This document shows positions 17,372 through 25,629 of a stretch of 45,716 nt of DNA, in pieces (position 1 is the stretch's first letter; each line of letters opens with the position of its first letter). The position numbers and the translations under genes were made by a program. The notes beneath the pieces are model-generated. The model saw nothing but the letters and a program-made list of their open reading frames with translations. It had not been told where the DNA came from and did no database searches. Source of the DNA: JALZDI01 sp965653225 (lineage in GTDB: Bacteria > Actinomycetota > Actinomycetes > Propionibacteriales > Nocardioidaceae); assembly GCA_965653225.1 (NCBI GenBank), contig CBFGZI010000015.1, positions 1 to 45,716 on the forward strand, given 5' to 3'.

Positions 17372-18954
17372 GGGATCAGCACCCCGGGGTTGAGCACACC
17401 CTCGGGGTCGATGCGCTCCTTGACCGCACGCAGGATCTCGACACCGACCTCGCCGATCTCGTGCGCCAGCCACGGCTTGTGGTCGCGCCCGATCCCGTGG
17501 TGGTGGGTGATGGTGGCGCCGGTTGCGACGATCGCCTCGGAGGCGGCCGTCTTGGTGGTGGCCCACTGGGTGAGTGGGTCGTCGAGCTCCTTGGCGGCGA
17601 CGGTGAAGTACAGGGAGGCGCCGTTCTCGTACACGTGCGAGATGTGGCAGAGCACGATCGCCGGGGCGCCCTGCTCGGCCATCGAGTTCTCGAGCGCGCC
17701 CTTCACCTCGGCGTACACGCTGTGCAGGCGCGACCAGAACGTCGCGGTCTCCAGGGTCTCCACCAGCACGCCCACGTCGAGCAGTGCGTCACGCAGGTAG
17801 GGGCCGTGGAAGCGGCCGTCCGCCCAGGCCCGTCCCGGCGCCTCGCCCAGGTCGCTGCCGCCCAGGCCGGTCAGTGTCTCGTGCACCAGAGACCGCATCG
17901 CGTCGACGCGGGCCTGCTCGCCCTCGTAGCCGGCCACCAGCAGGCACCCGCCGGCGCCGTCGGCGCCCACCGCGTCGGGGTCGGCCAGGTTGACCGAGGT
18001 CTCGGCCTCGTCGGACAGCCTCAGCACGGTGGGGTTCGCGCCGGACTGCGCGAGACGGCGTACGGCGTCGGCGCCGTCCACGAACGACGGGAACCGCCAG
18101 CCCTCGTACGCCCGCACGGCCGGTCGCGGCCGTACCCGCACCGTGCACGCGGTGATGATTCCGAACGCGCCCTCCGAGCCCATCACCAGCTCGCGCAGGT
18201 CCGGTCCGGCGGCACTGGCCGGTGCGCTGCCGAGCTCCAGCGCGCCCAGCGGGGTGGCCACGCGCAGGCCCATGACCAGCGCGTCGAACCGGCCGTAGCC
18301 GGAGGACGCCTGGCCGCTGGAACGGGTGGCGGCGAACCCGCCGATGCTGGCGTACTCGAAGGACTGTGGGAAGTGGCCGAGCGTCAGGCCGTGCTCGCCC
18401 AGCAACCGCTCGGCCTGGGGGCCGAGCAGCCCGGCCTCGAGCACCGCCGTGCCCGACTCCTCGTCCACCGAGACCAGCCGGTCGAGCCGGCCGAGGTCGA
18501 CCGCGACCACGCCGGCGAACCCGTCGCGCCTGGCGGCCAGGCCGCCGACGACCGAGGTGCCTCCCCCGAACGGGACGAGCGCGACGCGGTGCCGCCCGCA
18601 CACCTGCGTGACGGCGACGACCTGGTCGTGGTCGGCGGGACGCAGCACGGCGTCGGGCGCGTCGGAGCCGTCGCCGGAGCGGAGCCGCAGCAGGTCGGGC
18701 GTCGACTTGCCGCGGGTGTGCAGGAGCCGGGTCCGCCGGTCGACCAGCACGTGCTCGGCGCCAATCTCGGACTCGAACGCCCGCAGCACCTCGGCGGGCA
18801 GCCCCGGCTCGGGCAGGCGCACCTCCTCCTCGGCCACCCCCGGCGCGTCCGCCACCGGCCCGAACGCCGCCTCCACCAGCCCACGCGCCGACGCGGAGAG
18901 GGGCTCGTCGTGCCCGGGGTCGCCCCAACGGGAGAAGTGCATCGAGTCGCTCAT
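17368..18954 (-). CDS. FAD-binding oxidase, alkyl-DHAP synthase-like
   Basis: A 528-residue VAO-type flavoenzyme. The FAD domain runs from about 100 to 280, with PFGGGTSVVGG and GHFPQSFEYASIGGFAATRSSG. The C-terminal part has VYENGASLYF and THHHGIGRDH, which correspond to the active-site tyrosine/aromatic region and the triple-histidine motif of alkyldihydroxyacetonephosphate synthases, enzymes of ether-lipid formation. M. tuberculosis Rv2251 is the positional counterpart. The ATG at 18954 is chosen because the longer frame crosses the divergent TetR operator. It is coupled to the diacylglycerol kinase gene and faces TetR and glpD. True ether-lipid synthesis is not proven; a D-lactate-type oxidase is the alternative. 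Confidence 0.87.
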   Translation of the reverse strand: MSDSMHFSRWGDPGHDEPLSASARGLVEAAFGPVADAPGVAEEEVRLPEPGLPAEVLRAFESEIGAEHVLVDRRTRLLHTRGKSTPDLLRLRSGDGSDAPDAVLRPADHDQVVAVTQVCGRHRVALVPFGGGTSVVGGLAARRDGFAGVVAVDLGRLDRLVSVDEESGTAVLEAGLLGPQAERLLGEHGLTLGHFPQSFEYASIGGFAATRSSGQASSGYGRFDALVMGLRVATPLGALELGSAPASAAGPDLRELVMGSEGAFGIITACTVRVRPRPAVRAYEGWRFPSFVDGADAVRRLAQSGANPTVLRLSDEAETSVNLADPDAVGADGAGGCLLVAGYEGEQARVDAMRSLVHETLTGLGGSDLGEAPGRAWADGRFHGPYLRDALLDVGVLVETLETATFWSRLHSVYAEVKGALENSMAEQGAPAIVLCHISHVYENGASLYFTVAAKELDDPLTQWATTKTAASEAIVATGATITHHHGIGRDHKPWLAHEIGEVGVEILRAVKERIDPEGVLNPGVLIP

Positions 18955-18963
18955 GCGGTACAG

Positions 18964-18990
18964 TGTTACAGATGTCGTCACTTCGTAACA
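18964..18990. promoter_or_regulatory. Candidate TetR operator, TGTTAC-15-GTAACA
   Basis: TGTTAC (18964-18969) and GTAACA (18985-18990) are exact reverse complements 15 bases apart, lying over the TetR start and 10 bases from the divergent flavoenzyme start. TACAGT (18959-18964), a likely -10 box for TetR, overlaps the left arm. Binding here would block both promoters, the usual arrangement for a TetR autoregulator. Confidence 0.6.
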
Positions 18991-19559
18991 CCCCCGCTCC
19001 GGACGACACCCTGCTCGACGCCGCCCGCGACTGCCTGCTCGCGGTCGGCTGGAAGCGCACCACGCTGACCGAGGTGGCCCGGCGCGCGGGGGTGTCGCGG
19101 ATGACGATGTACCGCCGGTGGACCGACATGCAGACGCTGATGGCCGACCTGATGACGCGGGAGTGGTCCTCGATCGGCGCCCAGGCACAGCTGCCGGGAT
19201 CGGGCGAGACGCCGACCGCGGCGGGTGTCAGCGACGCCGTGGTCGCGGCGGCGAACGCGCTCCGCGACAACTCCTTGTTCCGCAAGGTCGTCGACGTCGA
19301 CCCCGAGCTCCTGCTCACCTACCTGATCCAGCGACGCGGCCGCACCCAGGACACGCTGCTGCAGCTGCTCGAGGCAGGCATCCGCGGCGGACAGGCGTCC
19401 GGTTCGATCCGCGACGGCGACCCCGCGGCGATGGCGCGCAGTGTCGTGCTGGCGGCGCACGGCTTCGTGCTGTCCGCGGCGACGATGACCGACGCCGTCT
19501 CCGTCGACACGCTGGCCGACGAGCTGCGGCTGATGCTGGAGAGGTACCTGCACCCGTGA
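18972..19559 (+). CDS. TetR family transcriptional regulator
   Basis: A 195-residue repressor-type protein. The N-terminal helix-turn-helix is clear: RTTLTEVARRAGVSRMTMYRRW at about residues 29-50. The ligand-binding C-terminal domain is helical and not diagnostic. The ATG at 18972 is preceded by TACAGT with seven bases between, consistent with leaderless transcription; an in-frame GTG lies at 18963. The stop codon overlaps the glpD GTG by four bases. It probably controls itself, glpD and the divergent flavoenzyme-kinase pair through the inverted repeat at its start. Positional counterpart of M. tuberculosis Rv2250c. Confidence 0.9.
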   Translation: MSSLRNTPAPDDTLLDAARDCLLAVGWKRTTLTEVARRAGVSRMTMYRRWTDMQTLMADLMTREWSSIGAQAQLPGSGETPTAAGVSDAVVAAANALRDNSLFRKVVDVDPELLLTYLIQRRGRTQDTLLQLLEAGIRGGQASGSIRDGDPAAMARSVVLAAHGFVLSAATMTDAVSVDTLADELRLMLERYLHP

Positions 19560-21097
19560 CCGGCAACACCGCAACCCCGCCCGACGCGACCGCGCTCAAC
19601 GCCGGGCGACGCACCCGTGAGCTGCACGAGGCGCTCGACGGCCGCGTCTTCGACGTTCTCGTCGTCGGCCTCGGCGTGACCGGTGCCGGAGTCGCCCTCG
19701 ACGCCGCGTCGCGTGGGCTCAGCGTGGTCGCCGTCGAGGCGCACGACCTCGCGTTCGGCACCTCCCGGTGGAGCTCCAAGCTCGTGCACGGAGGCCTGCG
19801 CTACCTCGCGCACGGCGAAGTCGGCATCGCCCGCGAGAGCGCCGTCGAACGCGGGATCCTGATGACGCGCACCGCGCCGCACCTGACCCGTCCGCTGCCG
19901 ATGGTGCTGCCCCTGCTGCCGACGGTCTCGCGCGGCCAGGCCGCTCTCGCCGCTGCTGGCTTCCTGGCCGGCGACGCGCTGCGGCTGTGCGCAGGGACGC
20001 CGCGCGAGACGCTGCCCCGCCCGCGCCGGCTGGGGGTGACCGAGACGCTGGCGCTCGCGCCGGCCGTGCGCCGGGGAGGGCTGCGCGGCGGGCTGCTCTC
20101 CTGGGACGGCCAGCTCGAGGACGACGCCCGGCTGGTGGTCGCGCTGGCCCGTACCGCGGCCGGGCACGGGGCCCGCATCCTCACCCGCACCCGCGTCACT
20201 AGCCTCGACGGCGACGGCGCGCGGGTGCGCGACGAGCTCACCGGGCAGGCCGGCGAGATCAGGGCGCGTGCCGTGGTCAACGCGGCCGGTGTGTGGGCCG
20301 GCGACCTCGTCGACGAGGTGGACCTGCGGCCGTCGCAGGGCACGCATCTGGTGTTGCGCAGTGCCTCGCTGGGTGAGCCGCGGACGGCGGTCATGGCCCC
20401 GGTGCCCGGCACGACCAACCGGTTCGTGTTCGTGCTCCCCCAGCACGACGGCCGGACCTACGTCGGACTCACCGACGAGCCGACGACCGGACCGGTGCCC
20501 GACGTGCCGACACCGACCGAGGTCGAGATCGGTTTCCTGCTCGACGTCATCGGAGCCGCGCTCGAGCGTCCGATAACCCGGGACGACGTCGTCGGCAGCT
20601 TCGCGGGCCTGCGCCCGCTGCTGCGGTCCCGCGGCGACACCGCCGACCTGTCGCGCCGGCACGCGGTGCTGACCGCACGCTCGCGCGTGGTCACGGTGGT
20701 CGGCGGCAAGCTCACCACCTACCGGCGGATGGCGCAGGACGCCGTCGACGCCGCGGTGGCAACGGGAACGCTGCGCGCCGGACCGTGCGTGACCTCGTCG
20801 CTGCCGATGGTGGGTGCGGCCGACCGCACGGCCCTGCAGCGGGTCGAGGCTCCGGAACGCCTGGTCCGCCGCTACGGCACCGAGGCCGCGTTCGTGGCCA
20901 GAGACCCGGCCCTGCTGCGGCCCTGCGCCGACGGCGTCGCCTGCACGCCGGCCGAGCTGGCCTTCGGGGTGACCCATGAGGGCGCCCTCTCCGTCGGCGA
21001 CCTGCTGGACCGCCGTACGCGCGTGGGCCTGGTCGCAGAAGATCGCGCCCGAGCGGAGCACGCGGCGGCCGACGCCCTCGGTTCGTCTGCGGTCTGA
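19556..21097 (+). CDS. glpD: Glycerol-3-phosphate dehydrogenase (FAD)
   Basis: A 513-residue membrane-associated flavoenzyme that oxidises sn-glycerol 3-phosphate to dihydroxyacetone phosphate, passing electrons to the quinone pool. The dinucleotide-binding motif VGLGVTGAGVALDAASRG lies near residue 35, followed by GTSRWSSKLVHGGLRYL, the signature of the family. VVNAAGVWAGDL, GSFAGLRPLL and VVGGKLTTYRRMA mark the remaining FAD and substrate regions. The GTG start overlaps the TetR stop codon. It supplies dihydroxyacetone phosphate, the backbone precursor the neighbouring alkyl-DHAP synthase-like enzyme would need. The first arm of the dispersed inverted repeat lies in its last codons. Confidence 0.95.
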   Translation: MTGNTATPPDATALNAGRRTRELHEALDGRVFDVLVVGLGVTGAGVALDAASRGLSVVAVEAHDLAFGTSRWSSKLVHGGLRYLAHGEVGIARESAVERGILMTRTAPHLTRPLPMVLPLLPTVSRGQAALAAAGFLAGDALRLCAGTPRETLPRPRRLGVTETLALAPAVRRGGLRGGLLSWDGQLEDDARLVVALARTAAGHGARILTRTRVTSLDGDGARVRDELTGQAGEIRARAVVNAAGVWAGDLVDEVDLRPSQGTHLVLRSASLGEPRTAVMAPVPGTTNRFVFVLPQHDGRTYVGLTDEPTTGPVPDVPTPTEVEIGFLLDVIGAALERPITRDDVVGSFAGLRPLLRSRGDTADLSRRHAVLTARSRVVTVVGGKLTTYRRMAQDAVDAAVATGTLRAGPCVTSSLPMVGAADRTALQRVEAPERLVRRYGTEAAFVARDPALLRPCADGVACTPAELAFGVTHEGALSVGDLLDRRTRVGLVAEDRARAEHAAADALGSSAV

Positions 21098-21132
21098 CTC
21101 CGCGGAACACCCGAGCAACCGCAGACGAACCG
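21079..21132. repeat. Inverted repeat, copy 2 of a dispersed element
   Basis: CGGTTCGTCTGCGG (21079-21092) pairs exactly with CCGCAGACGAACCG (21119-21132), with 26 bases between. The inner 13 bases of each arm are identical to the arms at 766-816, but the spacer differs. The left arm is within the last codons of glpD. It could end glpD transcription. Confidence 0.8.
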
Positions 21133-21189
21133 CGTGGGTGGGTCTAGCGTCACAAGCGTCAGGTCGCCGAGAACAGGGAGGACACGGCG

Positions 21190-21576
21190 ATGACTGGACG
21201 CATTGTGCACTTCGAGATCCCGTTCGACGACGGCGACCGGGCTCGCAGCTTCTACAAGGACGCGTTCGGCTGGTACGTCCAGCACATCCCCGACATGGAC
21301 TACACGATGGTCACGTCGGGCCCGACCACCGAGCAGGGCATGCCCAGCGAGCCGGGGTTCATCAACGGCGGAATGCTCGGACGCGAACTCGCGCCCTCCG
21401 CCGGCCCGGTGATCACCGTCGACGTGGACAGCATCGACGCCGCGCTGGAGCGGATCGAGAAGCTCGGCGGCGCGACCGTGCTCGCCAAGCAGCCGGTGGG
21501 GAGCATGGGCTTCGCCGCCTACTTCAAGGACCCCGAGGGCAACGTGCTGGGCCTGTGGGAGAGCGCCTCCGGCTGA
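21190..21576 (+). CDS. VOC (glyoxalase/bleomycin resistance) family protein
   Basis: A 128-residue protein with two beta-alpha-beta-beta-beta units of the vicinal oxygen chelate fold. VHFEIPFDDGDRARSFYKDAFGW opens the first unit, and FKDPEGNVLGLWE closes the second. The metal ligands would be H7 and the C-terminal glutamate, but the activity of this group is seldom known. A GGGAGGA site lies eight bases upstream of the ATG. It stands alone and is convergent with the next gene 14 bases away. Confidence 0.88.
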   Translation: MTGRIVHFEIPFDDGDRARSFYKDAFGWYVQHIPDMDYTMVTSGPTTEQGMPSEPGFINGGMLGRELAPSAGPVITVDVDSIDAALERIEKLGGATVLAKQPVGSMGFAAYFKDPEGNVLGLWESASG

Positions 21577-21590
21577 GCCGGCGGACGACT

Positions 21591-21968
21591 CTAGGTGACG
21601 GACGCGCCGCTCACCGTGAACCACACGGACTTGTCGTCCTGCTGGTAGTCGACGCCCCACGTGTCGGCCAGGTGCGCCACGATCGCCAGCCCACGCCCCT
21701 GCTCGGCGACCGCACTCGCCTCCCGTGGGTAGAGCTCGGAGACGTGACCGTCGCTCACGACGACAGTGAGGTCCGGATGCGCGTACTCGGCCTTGATCGT
21801 GCACTCGGTGCCGGCGTGCAGGAACACGTTGGTGACCAGCTCGCTCACGATGAGGGACGCAGTGTCGGCCAGGTCGTCGCACCCCCATGTGGTGCACTGC
21901 TCGGTCACCCAGCGGCGCGCGTACGAAGGCGCGCGGACTCCGTGCGCCAGCCGAACCATCTCGGGCAT
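21591..21968 (-). CDS. ATP-binding protein, anti-sigma factor kinase-like
   Basis: A 125-residue single-domain HATPase_c (GHKL) protein. The N box is VSELVTNVFLHAG (E43, N47), and EQGRGLAIV is the glycine-rich ATP loop. Proteins of this size and form act as RsbW-like serine kinases that hold sigma factors or anti-anti-sigma factors, and are abundant in Actinobacteria. No partner sigma factor or STAS protein is encoded next to it, so its target is unknown. The ATG at 21968 has GGAGAAGGGG upstream. Confidence 0.8.
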   Translation of the reverse strand: MPEMVRLAHGVRAPSYARRWVTEQCTTWGCDDLADTASLIVSELVTNVFLHAGTECTIKAEYAHPDLTVVVSDGHVSELYPREASAVAEQGRGLAIVAHLADTWGVDYQQDDKSVWFTVSGASVT

Positions 21969-22148
21969 CTCGGCCCCTTCTCCGGGACCGGCTCCGAGCG
22001 CCCGCGCCCCACGCACCCACTATGCGCCCAAGATCCGACGACACCAACACAGACCTGCGACGAATGGACCTGCGGGCACCGAACGGTACCGCCTCCGCGG
22101 GCTGTGACCATGTTGCGGACGGAATAACCTGAGTGGTGGTGATCTGCG

Positions 22149-23003
22149 ATGGGTGACGAGCGCGACGACTCGCCGAAGAAGCGAGCCCAGCAGGCCGACG
22201 AACGCGACCGGGTCGCCGACGAGCGCGACCGGGTCGCCGACGAGCGCGACCGGGTCGCCGACGAGCGAGAGGCGCGCGGTTCCGTCCCGTCCCCCGAGCA
22301 ACGCGCACGGGAGGCCGGGCTGCGCGATCGGGCGGCCGACGACCGGGACCGTGCTGCTGAGGCGCGCAACCATGCCGCCGCCACCCGCGAGGACGAGACG
22401 TCGCGGCGTTCCGTCATCGACCGAGCCGCCGATGCACGCGACCGGGCCGCGGACGCGCGCGACCGCGAGGCCGACGCCCGTGACCGGTCGGCGGATGCCC
22501 GTGACCGGTCGGCGGATGCCCGTGACCGTGCGGCATCTCTGCGGGAGCGTTCCGCCGCGGGGGACAGCTCTCCCGACGATGCGACGATGACGGAGATCCG
22601 GTCGCTGCTGGCAGGCAGCGACCGACGCGACGTTCACGCCGAGCTGCGTGACCGCATCGCCGAAGAGCGCGACGAGGCCGCCGAAGACCGCGACACCAGC
22701 ACGCCGGAGGACCGGCTCGACCGCAGTGCGGCCGCGGCCGACCGGGCGATGAGCGGGAAGGACCGCGACGAGGCTGCCGGGGACCGCGCGTTGCTCATCG
22801 AGGCCCTGCGTCGGGCCGAGGCCGCACGCGAGGCCGAGGACGAGGAGCGCTTCCAGGCCGGCCGCGACCGTGCCGCCGCAGAGGTAGACCGTGAGCACGC
22901 CGCCAAGGACCGTACGGCCGCAGCGCACGACCGTCAGGACGCGGCCGAGGACCGGGCGGCGGCAGCGAAGGACCGCGAGGAGCTCGAAGAGCCCGAGGAG
23001 TGA
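22149..23003 (+). CDS. Heptad-repeat, highly charged helical protein
   Basis: A 284-residue hydrophilic protein made almost wholly of seven-residue units close to ADxRDRx (for example ADERDRV three times at residues 16-36 and ADARDRx five times at about 94-128). Acidic and basic residues alternate, which favours a long single helix or coiled coil. No signal peptide, membrane segment or known domain is seen. No good ribosome binding site is present. It is flanked by a divergent anti-sigma-type ATPase and a convergent CYTH-CHAD gene. Similar arrays occur as linkers in some actinobacterial signalling proteins, but here no other domain is attached. Function unknown. Confidence 0.75.
   Translation: MGDERDDSPKKRAQQADERDRVADERDRVADERDRVADEREARGSVPSPEQRAREAGLRDRAADDRDRAAEARNHAAATREDETSRRSVIDRAADARDRAADARDREADARDRSADARDRSADARDRAASLRERSAAGDSSPDDATMTEIRSLLAGSDRRDVHAELRDRIAEERDEAAEDRDTSTPEDRLDRSAAAADRAMSGKDRDEAAGDRALLIEALRRAEAAREAEDEERFQAGRDRAAAEVDREHAAKDRTAAAHDRQDAAEDRAAAAKDREELEEPEE
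22194..22268 (+). repeat. 21-bp tandem repeat, three and a half units, within the heptad-repeat gene
   Basis: Units begin at 22194, 22215, 22236 and 22257 (partial). Each encodes ADERDRV. Units two and three are identical and unit one differs by a single base, so the array is recent or subject to slippage. Confidence 0.9.
22428..22532 (+). repeat. Second 21-bp repeat array, five units
   Basis: Five in-frame units from 22428 encode ADARDRA/E/S. The last three are almost identical in DNA while the first two have diverged, consistent with repeated local duplication in this gene. Confidence 0.85.
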
Positions 23004-23013
23004 GGCCCAGCCG

Positions 23014-24531
23014 TCAGCTGAACCAGCGGCGCATCTTCCGCCTGGAGGCCTTCGACCACGCCACCTCGAACTCGGCCCGCGTTCGGTCGGCCTCGGCCTG
23101 CTCCAGACCGTGCAGCCGGCCGAAGCTGAACCCGTTCTCCCCAGCCAGGTGGGCCTTGACGCCGAGCCTCCGCAGGGCGTGCTGGGTCACCACGCTGTCC
23201 TGGTGGTCGCCCAGCACGGACTGGATTCCCTTGGCCGCCTTGGCGAACCGCTTGGCGTCTCCCCCGTACAGCGGCGTGAGCGCCTCGGCGGCGTAGCGGG
23301 CGCGCTTGGCCGCCTTGCGCACCTCGTGCAGACGCAGGTCGCGCTCCTCCGCGCTCGGCGCCGAGTCCGCGGCGGCGACGCGCGTGCGCACCCGCTTCCA
23401 GTCGTTGCGCATCCGGCGCGGGAGCACGTCGTTCGCCGGCTCCTGCGCTCTCGGCGTCCACGGCGGGTCCTCGACCAGTGCGTCGAGCTGTTCGACCAGC
23501 GCGAAGTAGCGGTCCGACGACATCGCCTCGACCGAGCGCTGGTGGGCGTCCCGGTAGGCCTGGCCCAGCTCGCCGTCGACGCGCGCCACCACCGGTCCGA
23601 GGAGCAGCTCGACCGGCTCCTGCGCGACCGCCTCGGCGAGCCGCTGGTGGATGACCTCGCTGTCGCGGGCGTCGCCGAGGACACCGCCCACCCACTTCAG
23701 CTCGTCGCGCAACGGCTCGGTGACGGTGCGGTCGAGCATCGGCCGGAACGTCGCGAGGGCGCTGCGCATTCTGCGCATGGCCACGCGCATGTCGTGCACG
23801 GCATCCGGCAGGTCCTGGCGTACACGCGGGTCCTGGTGTTTCATCGCCGACAGCTGCTCGTGCAACCTGGCGTGCACGACTCCGGCGGCCGGGTCTCCCA
23901 GCCGCCGTCGCACCTTCGGCGCGGCCGCTGGTTGCACGCGGTCCCCGAGCACCCTCGCCAGCTTCGACCGCGACGCCGACGGGGAGGCACCGGCCTCGCG
24001 CAGGTGCTTGTCAGCGGCGTCGAGCAGGTCGGCGGATCCTTCGTCGAGCTCGACCTCCCACTCGCGCCACGCGGTCATGAGCCCGGTGTCGTTCGGCGGA
24101 GGGGTGTGCGCGGTCACCGTGTCGTCGCAGGCCATCGCCAGCGCATGCCCGTCGGCGTCGAGGAGCCGGTGCTCGGCGCGGTGCGTGCGTAGGGTCGCCA
24201 CCGGCTTGAGCGGTCGGCCCCGGCTGTGCACGCGAACGGCCTCCCGGAACGGTTTCGGCGGCGTCTTCTGCAGTGGCAGGTGCAGCTCGAGCCGCTCGTC
24301 ACCGCTGCCGGGCAGCTTCAGGTGCCATCCCTCGTCCGCTCCGCCCGTACGCCGGCGGAGCGTGACCGCGGCCGCGGCGAGGTCGAGCTCGGCGGTGTCG
24401 AAGTACGTCGCCTCCAGCTCCTCGGTGACGGTGTCGACGCGTTCGACACCCGGGAGACCCTCGAGCGCAGGGAGGTCCGCGTCGTCAGCGACGTCGTACT
24501 TGCGTTCGATCTCGGTGTGCGGGGAAGCCAT
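23014..24531 (-). CDS. CYTH and CHAD domain protein
   Basis: A 505-residue two-domain protein. The CYTH tunnel domain (about 5-200) begins with EIERKY (E7, E9, K11), the triphosphate-binding signature. The CHAD domain (about 220-500) is a helical bundle with conserved basic residues, as in HDMRVAMRRMRSAL and LHEVRKAAKRARYAAEAL. CYTH domains bind or cleave triphosphates and polyphosphate; CHAD domains bind polyphosphate. A role in polyphosphate or inorganic triphosphate handling is likely. The ATG at 24531 has TAGAAC seven bases upstream and no ribosome binding site. It is convergent with the heptad-repeat gene. Confidence 0.92.
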   Translation of the reverse strand: MASPHTEIERKYDVADDADLPALEGLPGVERVDTVTEELEATYFDTAELDLAAAAVTLRRRTGGADEGWHLKLPGSGDERLELHLPLQKTPPKPFREAVRVHSRGRPLKPVATLRTHRAEHRLLDADGHALAMACDDTVTAHTPPPNDTGLMTAWREWEVELDEGSADLLDAADKHLREAGASPSASRSKLARVLGDRVQPAAAPKVRRRLGDPAAGVVHARLHEQLSAMKHQDPRVRQDLPDAVHDMRVAMRRMRSALATFRPMLDRTVTEPLRDELKWVGGVLGDARDSEVIHQRLAEAVAQEPVELLLGPVVARVDGELGQAYRDAHQRSVEAMSSDRYFALVEQLDALVEDPPWTPRAQEPANDVLPRRMRNDWKRVRTRVAAADSAPSAEERDLRLHEVRKAAKRARYAAEALTPLYGGDAKRFAKAAKGIQSVLGDHQDSVVTQHALRRLGVKAHLAGENGFSFGRLHGLEQAEADRTRAEFEVAWSKASRRKMRRWFS

Positions 24532-24564
24532 ATTCTGCGTTCTACTCCGGCTGACCCAGCCTCG

Positions 24565-25458
24565 TCACGCCACCCGCTCCGGTGGCCTGGCGCGCGGGCC
24601 CTTCCGGTCGTGCAGGTGCAACGCATACGCCGCGGCCTTGGGCAGGCCCGGCCGGGACCGGGTCCCCGAGCCGCGCTTGCCACCCACTTCAGCCAGCGAG
24701 GCGCACAGCCGGCTCAGCACGGCCTTGTCGGCGCAGATGACCGTCGGCACGCCGTCCATGGCCAGCTCGGTGAGCCGGCGCAGGGCGCGCGACCGCACGC
24801 CGCTGTCACCCGGCGACAGCAGGTCCTCGCACTCGACCTCGACGCCGTGCCGCTTCTCGATCGGCCGCAGCATCTGCCGGCAGCGCTCGACGTCGGGGGC
24901 GAGGGCACGGCGCACCCGGTACGCGTCGAGCAGGGGCGCCAGCTCACTGGCCTGACGGCGTCCGGACCGGTCCAGCGGCCGGTCGCGGTCGTCGCCGGTC
25001 CAGCGACGCGCGGGGACGGCCTTACCGTGGTGCACCAGCAGCAGCGGCCACTCGCGGTCGGGACGCTCCTCGCCGAAGCGGTCGATGATGACGCGGTCGC
25101 GGCCGCGTGCCAGCCGGGCCGCCGCGTCGGGCGGGAGCCACACCAGGTCGTCGACCTCGTCGCTCTCCCGGAAGCTGCCCGCCTCGGCGCCCATCGCCCA
25201 GTAGCGCACGCGCTTGTCGGCGCCGTCCTTGCGGTAGTGCACGGCACCGAGCCGCCGGCCGAGGGCGCCGGTGTAGCCGGTCTCCTCCGCGACCTCGCGC
25301 AGCGCGCCGAGAATGGGGTGCTCCCCGGGGAGCAGTCGGCCCTTCGGCAGCGACCAGTCGCCCTGCGCGGGGCGGTGCACCAGGGCGATCTCCACGCCCA
25401 GGCGGGTGTCCGCCGACCGCCAGAGCACGCCGCCGGCGGCTTCGATCGCGCGTCCCAT
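24565..25458 (-). CDS. Nudix hydrolase with C-terminal histidine phosphatase domain (MutT1-like)
   Basis: A 297-residue protein with the M. tuberculosis MutT1 layout. The Nudix box is complete: GRLLPGE, seven residues, then REVAEETGY (about residues 40-62). The family hydrolyses 8-oxo-GTP or diadenosine polyphosphates; the second domain then removes a phosphate. Here the second domain begins LLLVHHGKAV, so the arginine of the usual RHG motif is histidine (codon 25032 to 25030), while the catalytic histidine is kept. The ATG at 25458 has GAGGAGG upstream. It lies 33 bases from the start of the CHAD gene on the same strand, possibly an operon of phosphate-related enzymes. Confidence 0.88.
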   Translation of the reverse strand: MGRAIEAAGGVLWRSADTRLGVEIALVHRPAQGDWSLPKGRLLPGEHPILGALREVAEETGYTGALGRRLGAVHYRKDGADKRVRYWAMGAEAGSFRESDEVDDLVWLPPDAAARLARGRDRVIIDRFGEERPDREWPLLLVHHGKAVPARRWTGDDRDRPLDRSGRRQASELAPLLDAYRVRRALAPDVERCRQMLRPIEKRHGVEVECEDLLSPGDSGVRSRALRRLTELAMDGVPTVICADKAVLSRLCASLAEVGGKRGSGTRSRPGLPKAAAYALHLHDRKGPRARPPERVA

Positions 25459-25629
25459 CCGCTGGCTCCTCCTCGAGCGCACCCACGCGGCCCGTCGACA
25501 TTGCCGTGTGGAGCACAGTCTCACCGTTGAGTATGTGGCGGCGACGGGAACACGCCGTGTTTACCAAGAGACCGGCAGATGAACACTCGCGCAGCCCGTG
25601 CCAAGGAGCCAGTACCCAGGAGCCGGTGC

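Noticed and set aside
22194..22532. CRISPR array
   Set aside because: The repeats are contiguous 21-base coding units with no spacers and stay in frame.
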